From Mycoplasmopsis maculosa (GTDB lineage Bacteria; Bacillota_I; Bacilli_A; Mycoplasmatales; Metamycoplasmataceae), in the NCBI RefSeq assembly GCF_900660665.1, contig NZ_LR215037.1, positions 248,001-312,000 of the forward strand: a stretch of DNA of 64,000 nt, in the 5' to 3' direction. The notes beneath the pieces are model-generated. The model was not told where the DNA came from, did no database searches, and worked only from the letters and a program-made list of their open reading frames with translations. Below are positions 8,020 to 19,900 of the stretch, one piece after another. A program made the position numbers and the translations under genes. The first letter of the stretch is position 1. Each line of letters starts with the position of its first letter.

Positions 8020-8061
8020 ATTAAGTTAAATTAACTCTTTAATAATATAATATTTGTTAAT

Positions 8062-8190
8062 AAAAAAATGAGAACAGTGTCAGCATTGCTGTCTTATTCT
8101 CGAGAAGTTTATTTGTTAACAAATGCCTTCTACTTAACAGGGCAACACTCCACCTTTTAAAGTATTTCTAAAAGGGGGCCCTATTCCTTA
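8062..8190 (-). ncRNA. putative small structured RNA m1, directly downstream of the abi gene
   Basis: Minus-strand TATAAT (8198-8203) starts a roughly 129-nt unit 12 nt after the abi stop. Hairpin CCTTTTA/TAAAAGG, a GC-rich GGGCCCCC stretch (rare in this genome), a TTTGTTAACAAA palindrome, and a terminator GAGAA/TTCTC with inner CAGC/GCTG (8070-8101) followed by T7 (8062-8068). Location beside an AbiF-like gene invites comparison with the RNA partner reported for AbiF systems; homology is not shown. Confidence 0.55.
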
Positions 8191-8214
8191 CATAATAATT
8201 ATAGTATAAAAAAA

Positions 8215-9216
8215 TTAAAATTTTATATTTTTTTTAATTTTTTTAACAAGTTTATAATCAAATGTTTCATTATTTATAAATGTATTAAGTGTATCTACAA
8301 AAATTTCTAACAATGTTTTTTTAGTACTGTTATATTCGTTTATAAATGAGATAATCACAATTATATCAGTTAATTTTATTGTCTTTTTTATTTTAATATC
8401 TAATTTATTGTTAAATATAAAATTTGAAATGTTTTCATAATATTTACTTTTTCTATTTGGTGCTATTAATTCATAATTCAGAATAATAGAATTGTGACAT
8501 ATAATATTCCTAATTTTTTTGAAAATATTCATTAGACTTATTAATTGATAATAATTAACATTCAGTTTTTGATTTATTTTAGCAAAATGATTTAAAACTA
8601 AATTTTTTATGTCTTTATTTAAATAGTCTAGCAGTTTAATTAGCTGACCAAATGTTGTCATATGTAGTATTTCTCAAAGATAAAGATTATTTAAGTTTAT
8701 GTTATTCTTGACTTTTTTATTTTTAAAATCTATTTTTATTTCTTTTATAAATTATTTTATATTTTTTCCTTTTTTAAAATTACCATAATTATTAAAAATG
8801 TAATACAATCTTTTTATATTTCATTTAAAAATTTGTACTTGTTTTAATTCAGTTTTTAAATTAAAATCGATTTCCAGTTTTGAAATAAATTTTTCAATTG
8901 AATTTAATATTGCATTCCTTAATTTAATTTCTATATTTTGAATATTAGTTAATATTAATTTTGATACAGTTCTATCGCAATTAAATAAATCAATTAAATT
9001 AGAAGACTTGGCATTTAAAAAATATCAACCATTAGATTTATCTTTATGAGATAATAATCATTTTCATTTATAAACTAAATGATTATAACCATAATTCATT
9101 AAATATAATTTGAATCTATTTTTTTCAAAATCTGTTTCCCAATTAATACCTTTGTTTTCAAGAAACTCAATTTGTTCATCAAATGATAATAAACTTTTTA
9201 AATTATTTTTATTCAT
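8215..9216 (-). pseudogene. Abi_2 (AbiD/AbiF-like) HEPN protein with an in-frame stop
   Basis: Start ATG 9214-9216. The frame is continuous over 334 codons except for TAA at 8752-8754 (codon 155), which is a true stop in code 4. The N-terminal half has the Abi_2 pattern: Asp-Glu-Gln-Ile-Glu-Phe-Leu near the start, 'YLMNYGYNHLVYKWKW', then Asp-Arg...Asn-Ile-Glu-Ile-Lys-Leu-Arg-Asn-Ala-Ile. The C-terminal half has 'RNIICHN', an R-X4-H HEPN RNase motif (Arg236, His241). Such proteins are abortive-infection RNases, and AbiF members work as toxins with an RNA antitoxin. The single nonsense codon separates the two halves, so the toxin is probably off, unless the C-terminal part is made from an internal start (ATG 8661). 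Confidence 0.75.
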
Positions 9217-9277
9217 AATTACTTATTATATAAAAATAATTGAAACTAATTAAATTAAAATTTAATTAGGGGAATAA
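9217..9277. promoter_or_regulatory. divergent promoter region, abi gene / transposase-like gene
   Basis: 61 nt between divergent starts. On the minus strand a TATATAAT box sits about 8 nt before the abi ATG, implying a very short or absent leader. On the plus side AGGGGAA is a good ribosome site for the gene at 9278. Confidence 0.45.
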
Positions 9278-10477
9278 ATGAAAACAAATGATATTGAATA
9301 TATTAATGAATTATCAGCTAAGGAAATAACATTTCTTTCAGAACAATTCAAGAATTCTAATAAAAGAAAAGAACAAAAATGATATTTAAACAAAAAAATT
9401 AAAAGAAAAATTATTGGACAAAATTTAAAGATATATGAATTTACAATTTACCAATATTACTATTTTATAGGTAAAAATAAAAAATATATAAGCTATTATC
9501 CAGAAAAATATAAATATTTAATAAACAAATCATATGATTTAAAATTAATTTTAGAAACTTTTTATTTATATTGTGGACTTATTAGAAATAAATTTGTAAA
9601 AATTAGTTGAAATTTATGCAAATATTATGCTAAAAAATTAAATCTGTTTAATGAAGAAAATCATACAAATATTAAACAATATGCAAGTGAAATATACATA
9701 CATATTGATGATTGTTATGATAAAACAAGAGTAAATAAAAAAGTTATTAAATCAAATACTAAAATAATTAAAATTAATTCAAATATTGATAATAAAGTAA
9801 TTTACACATACGAAAATTATACTGCTATTGATAATGAAAAAATAGCTAATATTTCAAGAGCAAAAATTATAATAGAATTAATTAAAAAACACTATTTTAT
9901 AGACTCAAACACTAAATTGTATCTTTTAAGTGATGGCGCAAAATACTTTCAAAATTTAGCAAAAATATTAAACGCAACACATATTTATGATTACTTTCAT
10001 TTTATTAAAAAATTTAACGATATTTTTATGAAAAGAATATATATTTACAACAAATATAAAAAAGAAATTTTGAAAATTAATGGATTATCAGTACAAAAAT
10101 GATTAAAACTATCTTTGTCAAATAAAGATGAATTATTAGAAAAATTAAATTATTTATTAAAATTGAAATTCAGTAAAAAATCAATTTCAATAACAATAAA
10201 AGCTTTTATTAATTTTATAAAAAATAGTTGCTCAAATTATAAATTTTATATTAACAATATAACAGCTCAATCAGAAAGTGCAGTTAGCTTATACAAAAGC
10301 TTTTATTCTAAAAGATATTCTACTTTTTCAGTTGAAACAATTCAAAACTTAATAAAAATTCAAGCTTCTGAAAAATGAATTTTTATAAATTTTAAATCAA
10401 TGATAAAAGAGTTAAACTTAAATGTTTTATATGAGCCTTTACTTTGAGAGGTGCATAAAAACAACATTTATTTATAG
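9278..10477 (+). CDS. ICE/ISLre2-type DDE transposase-like protein
   Basis: 399 aa with three or more TGA-Trp codons. Acidic motifs of the ISLre2/UPF0236-like DDE fold appear in order: 'HIDDCYDKTRV', then 'LLSDGAKYFQ', then 'YDYFHFIKK'. The protein matches the pattern of the transposase-like protein of mycoplasma integrative conjugative elements (the Mbov_0401 family, from memory). It would catalyse excision and integration, probably without site preference. Conjugation genes (traG/traE) are not in the window, so an element end or remnant is suggested. It is the last element-type gene before the giant lipoprotein. Confidence 0.7.
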
Positions 10478-10928
10478 CTTTATTTTTTAACTTTTCATAT
10501 TATATATACGCGCACGTGATAAATATATTAGAATAATATATTGCTTTTCGCTTGCTAATACCCCCAGGTCAGCTAATGTAAATAACGTACTTATTTAATT
10601 AAGAAGACCTTCAAACTAAAAGAAAAAACAACCAACCCAACCACCACCAAACAAACATTTTTTATTGAAATACCAATAAAAAATGAAATATATAGTGTAT
10701 TCTGAACAAAAATGTAATGAAAATTAAAATAAATAGTAAGTTTATATGCCTACATAGTAAAAGAATCATAAATTTTATATAAAAAATCAGCAAAATTTAT
10801 GCTATAATAAGAAAAAAATGTAGTTACCTACATAAATTTCTATCCCTCAAAATAAATTGATTAAATATATTTATAATTAGTTTTTTAAATTATTTATAAT
10901 TTAAAAGTAATTTTATATGGAGGTATTT
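10478..10928. other. non-coding region with a possible RNA and a G-free tract
   Basis: No gene. It holds a GC-richer stretch (10545-10600, GCTTTTCGCTTGC, ACCCCCAGGTCAGC), then a tract of about 40 nt made almost only of A and C (10617-10656), then hairpin ATTTTTTATTG/CAATAAAAAAT (10657-10684). A small RNA at about 10545-10685 is possible. Farther right lie TATAAT (about 10812), palindrome ATGTAG-TTAC-CTACAT (about 10829-10844 zone) and TATAAT near 10892 before the next gene. The end of the integrative element probably falls here. Confidence 0.4.
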
Positions 10929-13900
10929 ATGAAAAAAACTTTAGCATTATCAATATTAGGAGTTGTGGCCTTTGTTGTTTCTTGTTCAACAAATGAAATT
11001 AACGAAAAAGAAACAGAAAAAAATAAAGAGCAATTTTTAAAAAATAAAGAAGAACTAAAAAATATTATTCTTAATTTAAAATATCCTAGTGGAAAAGATT
11101 CAGCAGTTGTAAAAGAAATTATAGAAAAAATTAATTCTATTGATTCAAATGACCTGATAGCTTTAGAAAAAATAAAAATTATTAAAAAATACGTATTAGA
11201 ATTAAAAGAAAAAGTTGAAAAAGCTAATAACGAACTAGAATCATTAGGTTATGAAGATTATGTTATAAATGAATTATTTGATTCAGCTGACACAGATGAA
11301 GAATTTTCAAAACTTTCTGATGCTATAAAAAAAGAAAAAGAAAAGAAAAATCTGGAAATAAGAAAAAACAATTTAGATACAATTGTTAATCTTTTGCCAT
11401 ACCCTGATAAAAATGGTGAAATTATAAGCGATATAAATGATGCGCCTGCAATAGATAGAATAAAAAAAATTTATCATAATGATTTAACTAAAGTTATAGA
11501 AATTGAAAGTAAAATTGAAAACTTACGAGAAAATATTTTAAATTTTATTGAAAAAATTAAAACAATATCTCCACAAAATAGAATAAATTTTATAAATGAT
11601 AATAGTGAAAAAATTAATTTTTATGAGTTGCTAAGAAATTCTATTTCATATGAAGACTTCGAAGCTTTAGAAAATAAGATAATACTAGCTTTAAAAAATG
11701 AAAAGGACAAAGCTATTAATTATATAAATAATTTAGATAATTTAAATTCTAATAAAAAAAGTGGTTTTGAAAACCAAATTAATAATTCTAAAAATTATAA
11801 TGAAATTTCTAATATTATAAATGAAGCGGAAAATAGAAATAAAATTGATGGTTTAAAAAAATTGATTACTATAGAAGATTATATTATTTCTAATGAAAAC
11901 CGCCAAAATTCTTTATTAATAGAAAAAATCAACAGTAGCATCAATAATATTTATTCAAGAATTGATAACATTAATATTCAAGAATATAATGATCAAAAAA
12001 ATAATTTAATTAATTTAAAAGAAGAATTATCTGATATTAAAAACATTATAAATTCATTAGCAAATAATGATGTTTATTCATTAGAAGAATCAAAAACAAA
12101 ACTAATTAATATGCTTGCTTTAGTTCAAAGCTTAAAAAGTGCAGAATTAGTAAAACTAGAAATTGAAAAAGATAAGTTAATAAATAAAGCATATAAACTT
12201 CCTTATCCTGGAAAAAATAACGAAAATAGCAATATTATTGCTATTCAAGATATACTAACTATTATCAATAATATTAGAGAATTAAGCGAATTAAATGTTG
12301 TTAATAACACAATAAATGAAATACCTCAAAAAATTAATTTAGCTATAGATGAAATAGAAAGTATTTCAGAAAATAATGAAATTCAAGATTTAGAGAGTAG
12401 AAAAGAATATTTAAAATCAGAATTAAATAAAGCAAATACAGAAGAAGAATTTAATGATCTTTTTGAAAACATAAGACTAGCAAAAACACAAAGTGTTGAA
12501 GAATATAATAAATATAGAAAAAATAAACTTATAGAAAAAATAAAATCTTTACCATATCCAGGTGGAATTGAAGCAGAAGCGATAAATGAAATTTTATCTT
12601 TAATAGATAATAGTGAACTTTCTATTGACGAATTAAATAATGTTGTAGATTCAATAATTATAAAAATAGATCAAATAATAAATAGAATAAGCGGCTTTTC
12701 ACAAGATAACAAAAATATAATTAATGAAAAATTAAATTCAGCAAATACAGAAGATGAATTTAATAAAATAATCAAATTAATTGATGCTTTAGAACAGGAT
12801 GAAAACAATAATTTTGCGACAAGAATAAATGCATTAGAATTTTTAAGTGAAGAACAAAAAGAAAATTTTATAAATCAATTGAAGAATAAAAACTTTGAAC
12901 AAAGAAAAGAAATATTATTAAATGCAATTAAAGAAAATATTATTTCAAAAATTAATTCTCTTCCATATCCTAATAATAATGCTTCTGGAAAAAATATTTT
13001 AATTGTTGAAACAAATATTTTAACAATTGAAAATGAACTAAATGACAAATTAAACCAGATAAAAGAAATTGAAACAGCAATAAATCAAACAATAAATAAA
13101 ATAAATAATCTTCCATATCCAGATGGAACAAGTGCACCAGCTGTTTCAACATTGAAAAATAGATTAAATAGTTTATCAAATAAAGAAGAAATTTTAAATT
13201 TAGTAAATCCATTATTAAGCGAAAAAATAACTTTATATAAAAATATTTTAAACTCTCAACTTAATCCTTTCCCTTCTGATGCAAGAGATTATGGACTAAA
13301 AGATAGAATAAAAGGGCTAATTGACTTAAATTCTAATTATGAAAATGAACTAAAATGAAACTTATACGAAACCAAAAGAAGACGTGTTGTTAATACATTA
13401 ATTGATAATTTAGATATTTTAGATTCAAATGCTAAAAGTAATTTAAAAAGAGAAGTTGTTGAAATACCTGATGCAAGAAAAACAGAAGCTATTGATGATT
13501 TTGAAACAAAAATGCAAAGTTTAGACAACATTATTTTAAAAGCTCAAAAAGAAAATGCAAAAGCTCACGTTGATACAATTTCATATCCTAGTTCAGAAAA
13601 TTCTTTAACTGCTAGAAACTTTTTAAAAAATTTAATAGATCAAGCTAATAATATTTCAGAAATTAATAATTTAAGAACTCAAAATCAAAATATAAAAAAT
13701 AGAATGTCTACAACTATAAATAATGTTAATTCTATTGTAAATGTCCAAAGAAAAAATAATATAAATAACTTATTAAATAGTGTAGATAATATCAATGACT
13801 TTGATCAAATTGATATTGAAATAGAAAAAAATAAAGCTTTGGATTATTTAGATTCATTATTATTTTTAAATGAAAATCAAAAATCTACTTATTCAAATAA

Positions 13901-16900
13901 CATTAATACTTCATTAAACAATCAATCAATTGAAACAATTAAAAATGAAGCAAGAATACAAAATTTAAAAGAAGAAGTTAAACAAGTAGTTGATACTATA
14001 CCTTATCCAAATAGTAATTCAAGAGAAGCTAATAATTCAAAAAATACATTAAAAAATGAAATTCAAAACATTGTTTTAGAAAGTGATATTCAAACAAAAA
14101 GAACTTCTATAGAGCAGTTTAAGGAATTATTGATTTCTAAAAAAACTGCTATAAATTCTTTACCATATAATTCTAATTCTGCTTTAGCTAAAACTGAGCT
14201 TACTTCACTTTTAAATAATGCTACTAACATTGAGTACTTAAATAGAATTTTACCTGAAGATTGAAGTAATAAAGTTTTAATGTACAAAAATCTTATAAAA
14301 AGGTTTTTTGGAAATAATAGTGAATTGCTCGCTAGACTTGATAAAACGCACCCAACTAAACAAAGAGTTAATGATGATGATAACTTCACATTGCAAAATC
14401 TAGATTATCAAGTTTTAGAAACAATGAAGCAAAACAATATTAGAAAAGTTAATAGTCTTTCTAATTTGGATCAAAATAGAAAAAATCACTATAGAGATTT
14501 AATAAATGCAATTCAAAATACCGGAGAGGATTTATTACCAAATCCTAATAAATTTGAGCAAATAAATAACTTATATTTAGACTCTAAAAAAGAAAGCGTT
14601 ACAAATAAAATAAATAATTTAACTAATTTAACTAATTCAAATTTAAGCGATTTAAATAATGTAAATAACTCAATTCAAAATTTAAGAAACTCATTACATA
14701 ATAATTTAAGAGGAATAAATAATGAATCTGAAATAGATACATTTATTACTAAAGTTAATAAGTTAAATGAAGTTTTAAGTAGTTTGAAACAAAAATTCCA
14801 AAATGACTATATTATAGTTATTAAAACATTTGTTGATAAATTAATAAATGCTTCTAGTTTAATAAATATTAATAGTATTAATGATGAAATTAACAATTTC
14901 TATAGAGAATTAGAACTATTAAAAGCATCAAATGGTTTATTAACAATTTATAGCAATAATGTAAATAATATTACACTTGATAATGTTAAGTATAAGGCTT
15001 ATAATACATTATTAAATGAAGTAAAAAATTCTACAAATTGAGAATTTTTAAGAGACTTAAATAATAAAAAACCTTTATACGAAGCTAATATAACTTATAC
15101 AAAAACAAATAGAGAAAATATTCCTAATGTTGCAATACAAGGGTTTAATAGAAGAGTTTTAGAAAGTACATCAGTAGATCAAATAAGTCAAATCACTAAT
15201 GAACTAACAAGTTATAAAACCAAGTTTGATGAATCTGTTTTATTATTGAATTCAATTGGTAAACAATCAAATAGAGTTAGTTTAAATGCATTATTAAATA
15301 ATGCTTCTAATTTAGAATCATTAGATAATTTAAAACAAAAAATATTTGAATTTAGCAATATTTATAATAGGGCAATAGAATTAATAAATCAATATAATGA
15401 ATCAACATTAAAAGAAGAAAATAAATTAAATCAATTTAATCAAACATTAGATAATACTCAAAATAAAAATGATATAGAGTTATTAATACAAAATATAAAT
15501 AATGAAATAAATAAATCTAATAATCTTGAAAATGTAAGAAGCTCTTTAATTGAAAAAATTGAAAATTCTAATATTGAAAATTATTTAAAAATCGTTATTA
15601 AAGAAAATTTGATGAATCAAAATGATTTACAAATAATTAAAACTTTATACAACAGCTTTTCAAATTTAATTGAAAACATAGATGAAGAAAATACAGAATT
15701 ATTTATAAGAAACATAAATGATTTAGATTCTTATTTAAGCATAAGAAATGATTTAAATAATGCATTTAACAGAAATAAAATTAATACTTTAAAAAATATT
15801 ATTCTTGAACAAGATTATTATGTAAATGGTGTTACATTAACCCAAGAATTAAGAAACAAGATAAATAATACTTTAAGAGAAATCAATTTATCAATTGAAT
15901 CAATAACAATTAATCAATTTGAAGAAAAAAGAAATTCATTGACCGAACTTAAAAATAATTTATCTTCTACAAAAGATTTAATTAATAATTTAAATAGTTC
16001 TGATGTAATTTCATTAGAAAATACAAAAAATAAAATTGCTAATTTACTAGCAGTTGTTAAACATAACGATGAAATAAGATCAGTTAAATTAGAAATTGAA
16101 AAAGAAAAAATTAGAAATAAAGCTTTTAAATTACCTTATCCTGAAAAGAATTCTCAAAGTGATAATATAATAGCAATACAAGATATTAATAATTTAATAG
16201 ATTCTTTTAATTCTTATGATGATTTAGTTGCTTTATCTAGCCATATTGATACTATTCCAGAAAAAATAAATAATGCTTTAGAAAAAATAAATGAAATTAA
16301 CTTAAATGTTGAAAATTCTCAGTCTAGAAAAGAATCATTAATTACAGAATTAAAAAAAGCTAATACAAATGAAGAATTTATTTTATTAATAAGCAATATT
16401 GAAAATGCTAAAAATCAATCTCAACAAGAATATTTTGAAAGTAGAAAAAATAATTTACTTGATAAAATATCTAGATTACCTTACCCAAATGCAAATGCAA
16501 CAGCTAAAACTTCATTAAGAAATCAAGTTTCAAACATTAGAAATGAAGAAGAATTATTAGAAAAAACAACATTAATAAATGAATTAGAAACAGCAATAAA
16601 TCAAACAATAAATAAAATAAATAATCTTCCATATCCAGATGGAACAAGTGCACCAGCTGTTTCGACATTGAAAACTAGATTAAATAGTTTATCAAATAAA
16701 GAAGAAATTTTAAATTTAGTAAATCCATTATTAAGCGAAAAAATAACTTTATATAAAAATATTTTAAACTCTCAACTTAATCCTTTCCCTTCTGATGCAA
16801 GAGATTATGGACTAAAAGATAGAATAAAAGGGTTAGTTGACTTAAATTATAATTATGAAAATGAACTAAAATGAAACTTATACGAAACCAAAAGAAGACG

Positions 16901-19900
16901 TGTTGTTAATACATTAATTGATAATTTAGATATTTTAGATTCAAATGCTAAAAGTAATTTAAAAAGAGAAGTTGTTGAAATACCTGATGCAAGAAAAACA
17001 GAAGCTATTGATGATTTTGAAACAAAAATGCAAAGTTTAGACAACATTATTTTAAAAGCTCAAAAAGAAAATGCAAAAGCTCACGTTGATACAATTTCAT
17101 ATCCTAGTTCAGAAAATTCTTTAACTGCTAGAAACTTTTTAAAAAATTTAATAGATCAAGCTAATAATATTTCAGAAATTAATAATTTAAGAACTCAAAA
17201 TCAAAATATAAAAAATAGAATGTCTACAACTATAAATAATGTTAATTCTATTGTAAATGTCCAAAGAAAAAATAATATAAATAACTTATTAAATAGTGTA
17301 GATAATATCAATGACTTTGATCAAATTGATATTGAAATAGAAAAAAATAAAGCTTTGGATTATTTAGATTCATTATTATTTTTAAATGAAAATCAAAAAT
17401 CTACTTATTCAAATAACATTAATACTTCATTAAACAATCAATCAATTGAAACAATTAAAAATGAAGCAAGAATACAAAATTTAAAAGAAGAAGTTAAACA
17501 AGTAGTTGATACTATACCTTATCCAAATAGTAATTCAAGAGAAGCTAATAATTCAAAAAATACATTAAAAAATGAAATTCAAAACATTGTTTTAGAAAGT
17601 GATATTCAAACAAAAAGAACTTCTATAGAGCAGTTTAAGGAATTATTGATTTCTAAAAAAACTGCTATAAATTCTTTACCATATAATTCTAATTCTGCTT
17701 TAGCTAAAACTGAGCTTACTTCACTTTTAAATAATGCTACTAACATTGAGTACTTAAATAGAATTTTACCTGAAGATTGAAGTAATAAAGTTTTAATGTA
17801 CAAAAATCTTATAAAAAGGTTTTTTGGAAATAATAGTGAATTGCTCGCTAGACTTGATAAAACGCACCCAACTAAACAAAGAGTTAATGATGATGATAAC
17901 TTCACATTGCAAAATCTAGATTATCAAGTTTTAGAAACAATGAAGCAAAACAATATTAGAAAAGTTAATAGTCTTTCTAATTTGGATCAAAATAGAAAAA
18001 ATCACTATAGAGATTTAATAAATGCAATTCAAAATACCGGAGAGGATTTATTACCAAATCCTAATAAATTTGAGCAAATAAATAACTTATATTTAGACGC
18101 TAAAAAAGAAAGCGTTACAAATAAAATAAATAATTTAACTAATTTAACTAATTCAAATTTAAGCGATTTAAATAATGTAAATAACTCAATTCAAAATTTA
18201 AGAAACTCATTACATAATAATTTAAGAGGAATAAATAATGAATCTGAAATAGATACATTTATTACTAAAGTTAATAAGTTAAATGAAGTTTTAAGTAGTT
18301 TGAAACAAAAATTCCAAAATGACTATATTATAGTTATTAAAACATTTGTTGATAAATTAATAAATGCTTCTAGTTTAACAAATATTAACAGTATTAATGA
18401 TGAAATTAACAATTTCTATAGAGAATTAGAACTATTAAAAGCATCAAATGGTTTATTAACAATTTATAGCAATAATGTAAATAATATTACACTTGATAAT
18501 GTTAAGTATAAGGCTTATAATACATTATTAAATGAAGTAAAAAATTCTACAAATTGAGAATTTTTAAGAGACTTAAATAATAAAAAACCTTTATACGAAG
18601 CTAATATAACTTATACAAAAACAAATAGAGAAAATATTCCTAATGTTGCAATACAAGGGTTTAATAGAAGAGTTTTAGAAAGTACATCAGTAGATCAAAT
18701 AAGTCAAATCACTAATGAACTAACAAGTTATAAAACCAAGTTTGATGAATCTGTTTTATTATTGAATTCAATTGGTAAACAATCAAATAGAGTTAGTTTA
18801 AATGCATTATTAAATAATGCTCAAAATAATCAAATTTTAAATTCTATTAATGCAAGTATTATTGAATTTTCTAATTCATTTGCTTTAGCTCAAAGATTAA
18901 TAAGTGAATATGACTCATTAAATGGAAAAGATTCAAGAAAAACTAATGAATTTAATAGCGAGCTTGATCAAGCTCAAAATAAATCCAATATAGATTCTTT
19001 AATTGACAAAATTAATAATGAAAAAGATAGAATACAAAATGTAGATAATAGAAAAAATGAACTTTTATCTAAAATAAGAAATGCAAAAATAGAAGATAAT
19101 TTAAAAAATTCTATAAATGAATTTGTTAGAATTCAAAGTAATATTGAATTAATTGAATCATTAGACGCAGAATTGTCTTCATTAATAAATTATATTGATG
19201 CTGTTATTGAACTAAAAAATGATATAAATAACAACTTTAATATAAATAACGTAAGAGGAAATAGACTTTTAAACTTTAAAAAAGAAATTGCAAAATTAAA
19301 TAAATTTATTTCTTCTAATAAATTGAAAAAAATTAATTTTTCAAATATTAATGAAACAAAAAATGAAATTGAAACTATAATAAATAATTTAAATTCTATT
19401 AAAAATAATACAGATAATTCAAATACAAATACTTCAATAGAAGATTTAATTAGAAATGAAGCAAGTAATATCTTTAGACTAGAAGCAAACTCTGATGCAA
19501 ACAAATTTAATTTTAATCAATATGAAAGTGTTGGTTCATACAACTTAAAAAATGCAAAATTATTTTTTGATAATTTTGATACTGATATATATGATTTCGA
19601 GATAGTAGATATTCAATTAATTGGAAATAATTTTGAAAAACTTTCATTTAAAATTGAAGCCACAATGAAAGATGATGAAAAAACAAAAGTTCATTTCTTT
19701 AAAGAAAAAACCTTTAATTCGGGAATTAAAAATTTAGTTGACCAAATTAATTTTTCAAATCTTGATGAGCTTTTCAAAATTAATTATGATTCAATAAGAG
19801 TAAATACCTTAAATGAGTGAAATAATCTAAGTTTAAAGCAACAAACAGACAATTTTGTAGAAACAAAATCATCTATTTCAAATTTCTTTAAATATGAAAT

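Noticed and set aside
5987-8203. CRISPR array
   Set aside because: The repeated RNA units are long, on both strands, each with promoter and terminator. There are no short direct repeats with equal spacers and no cas genes.
10829-10844. ATGTAG/CTACAT palindrome as terminator
   Set aside because: It has no T run and lies just after a TATAAT, so it is more likely a 5' hairpin or operator; evidence too thin for a separate call.
13337-13531. Open frames on the minus strand inside the giant protease (also 14090-14389, 16853-17047, 17606-17905, 19190-19504)
   Set aside because: They lie antisense to a clearly coding frame, recur only because the repeat recurs, and lack ribosome sites.
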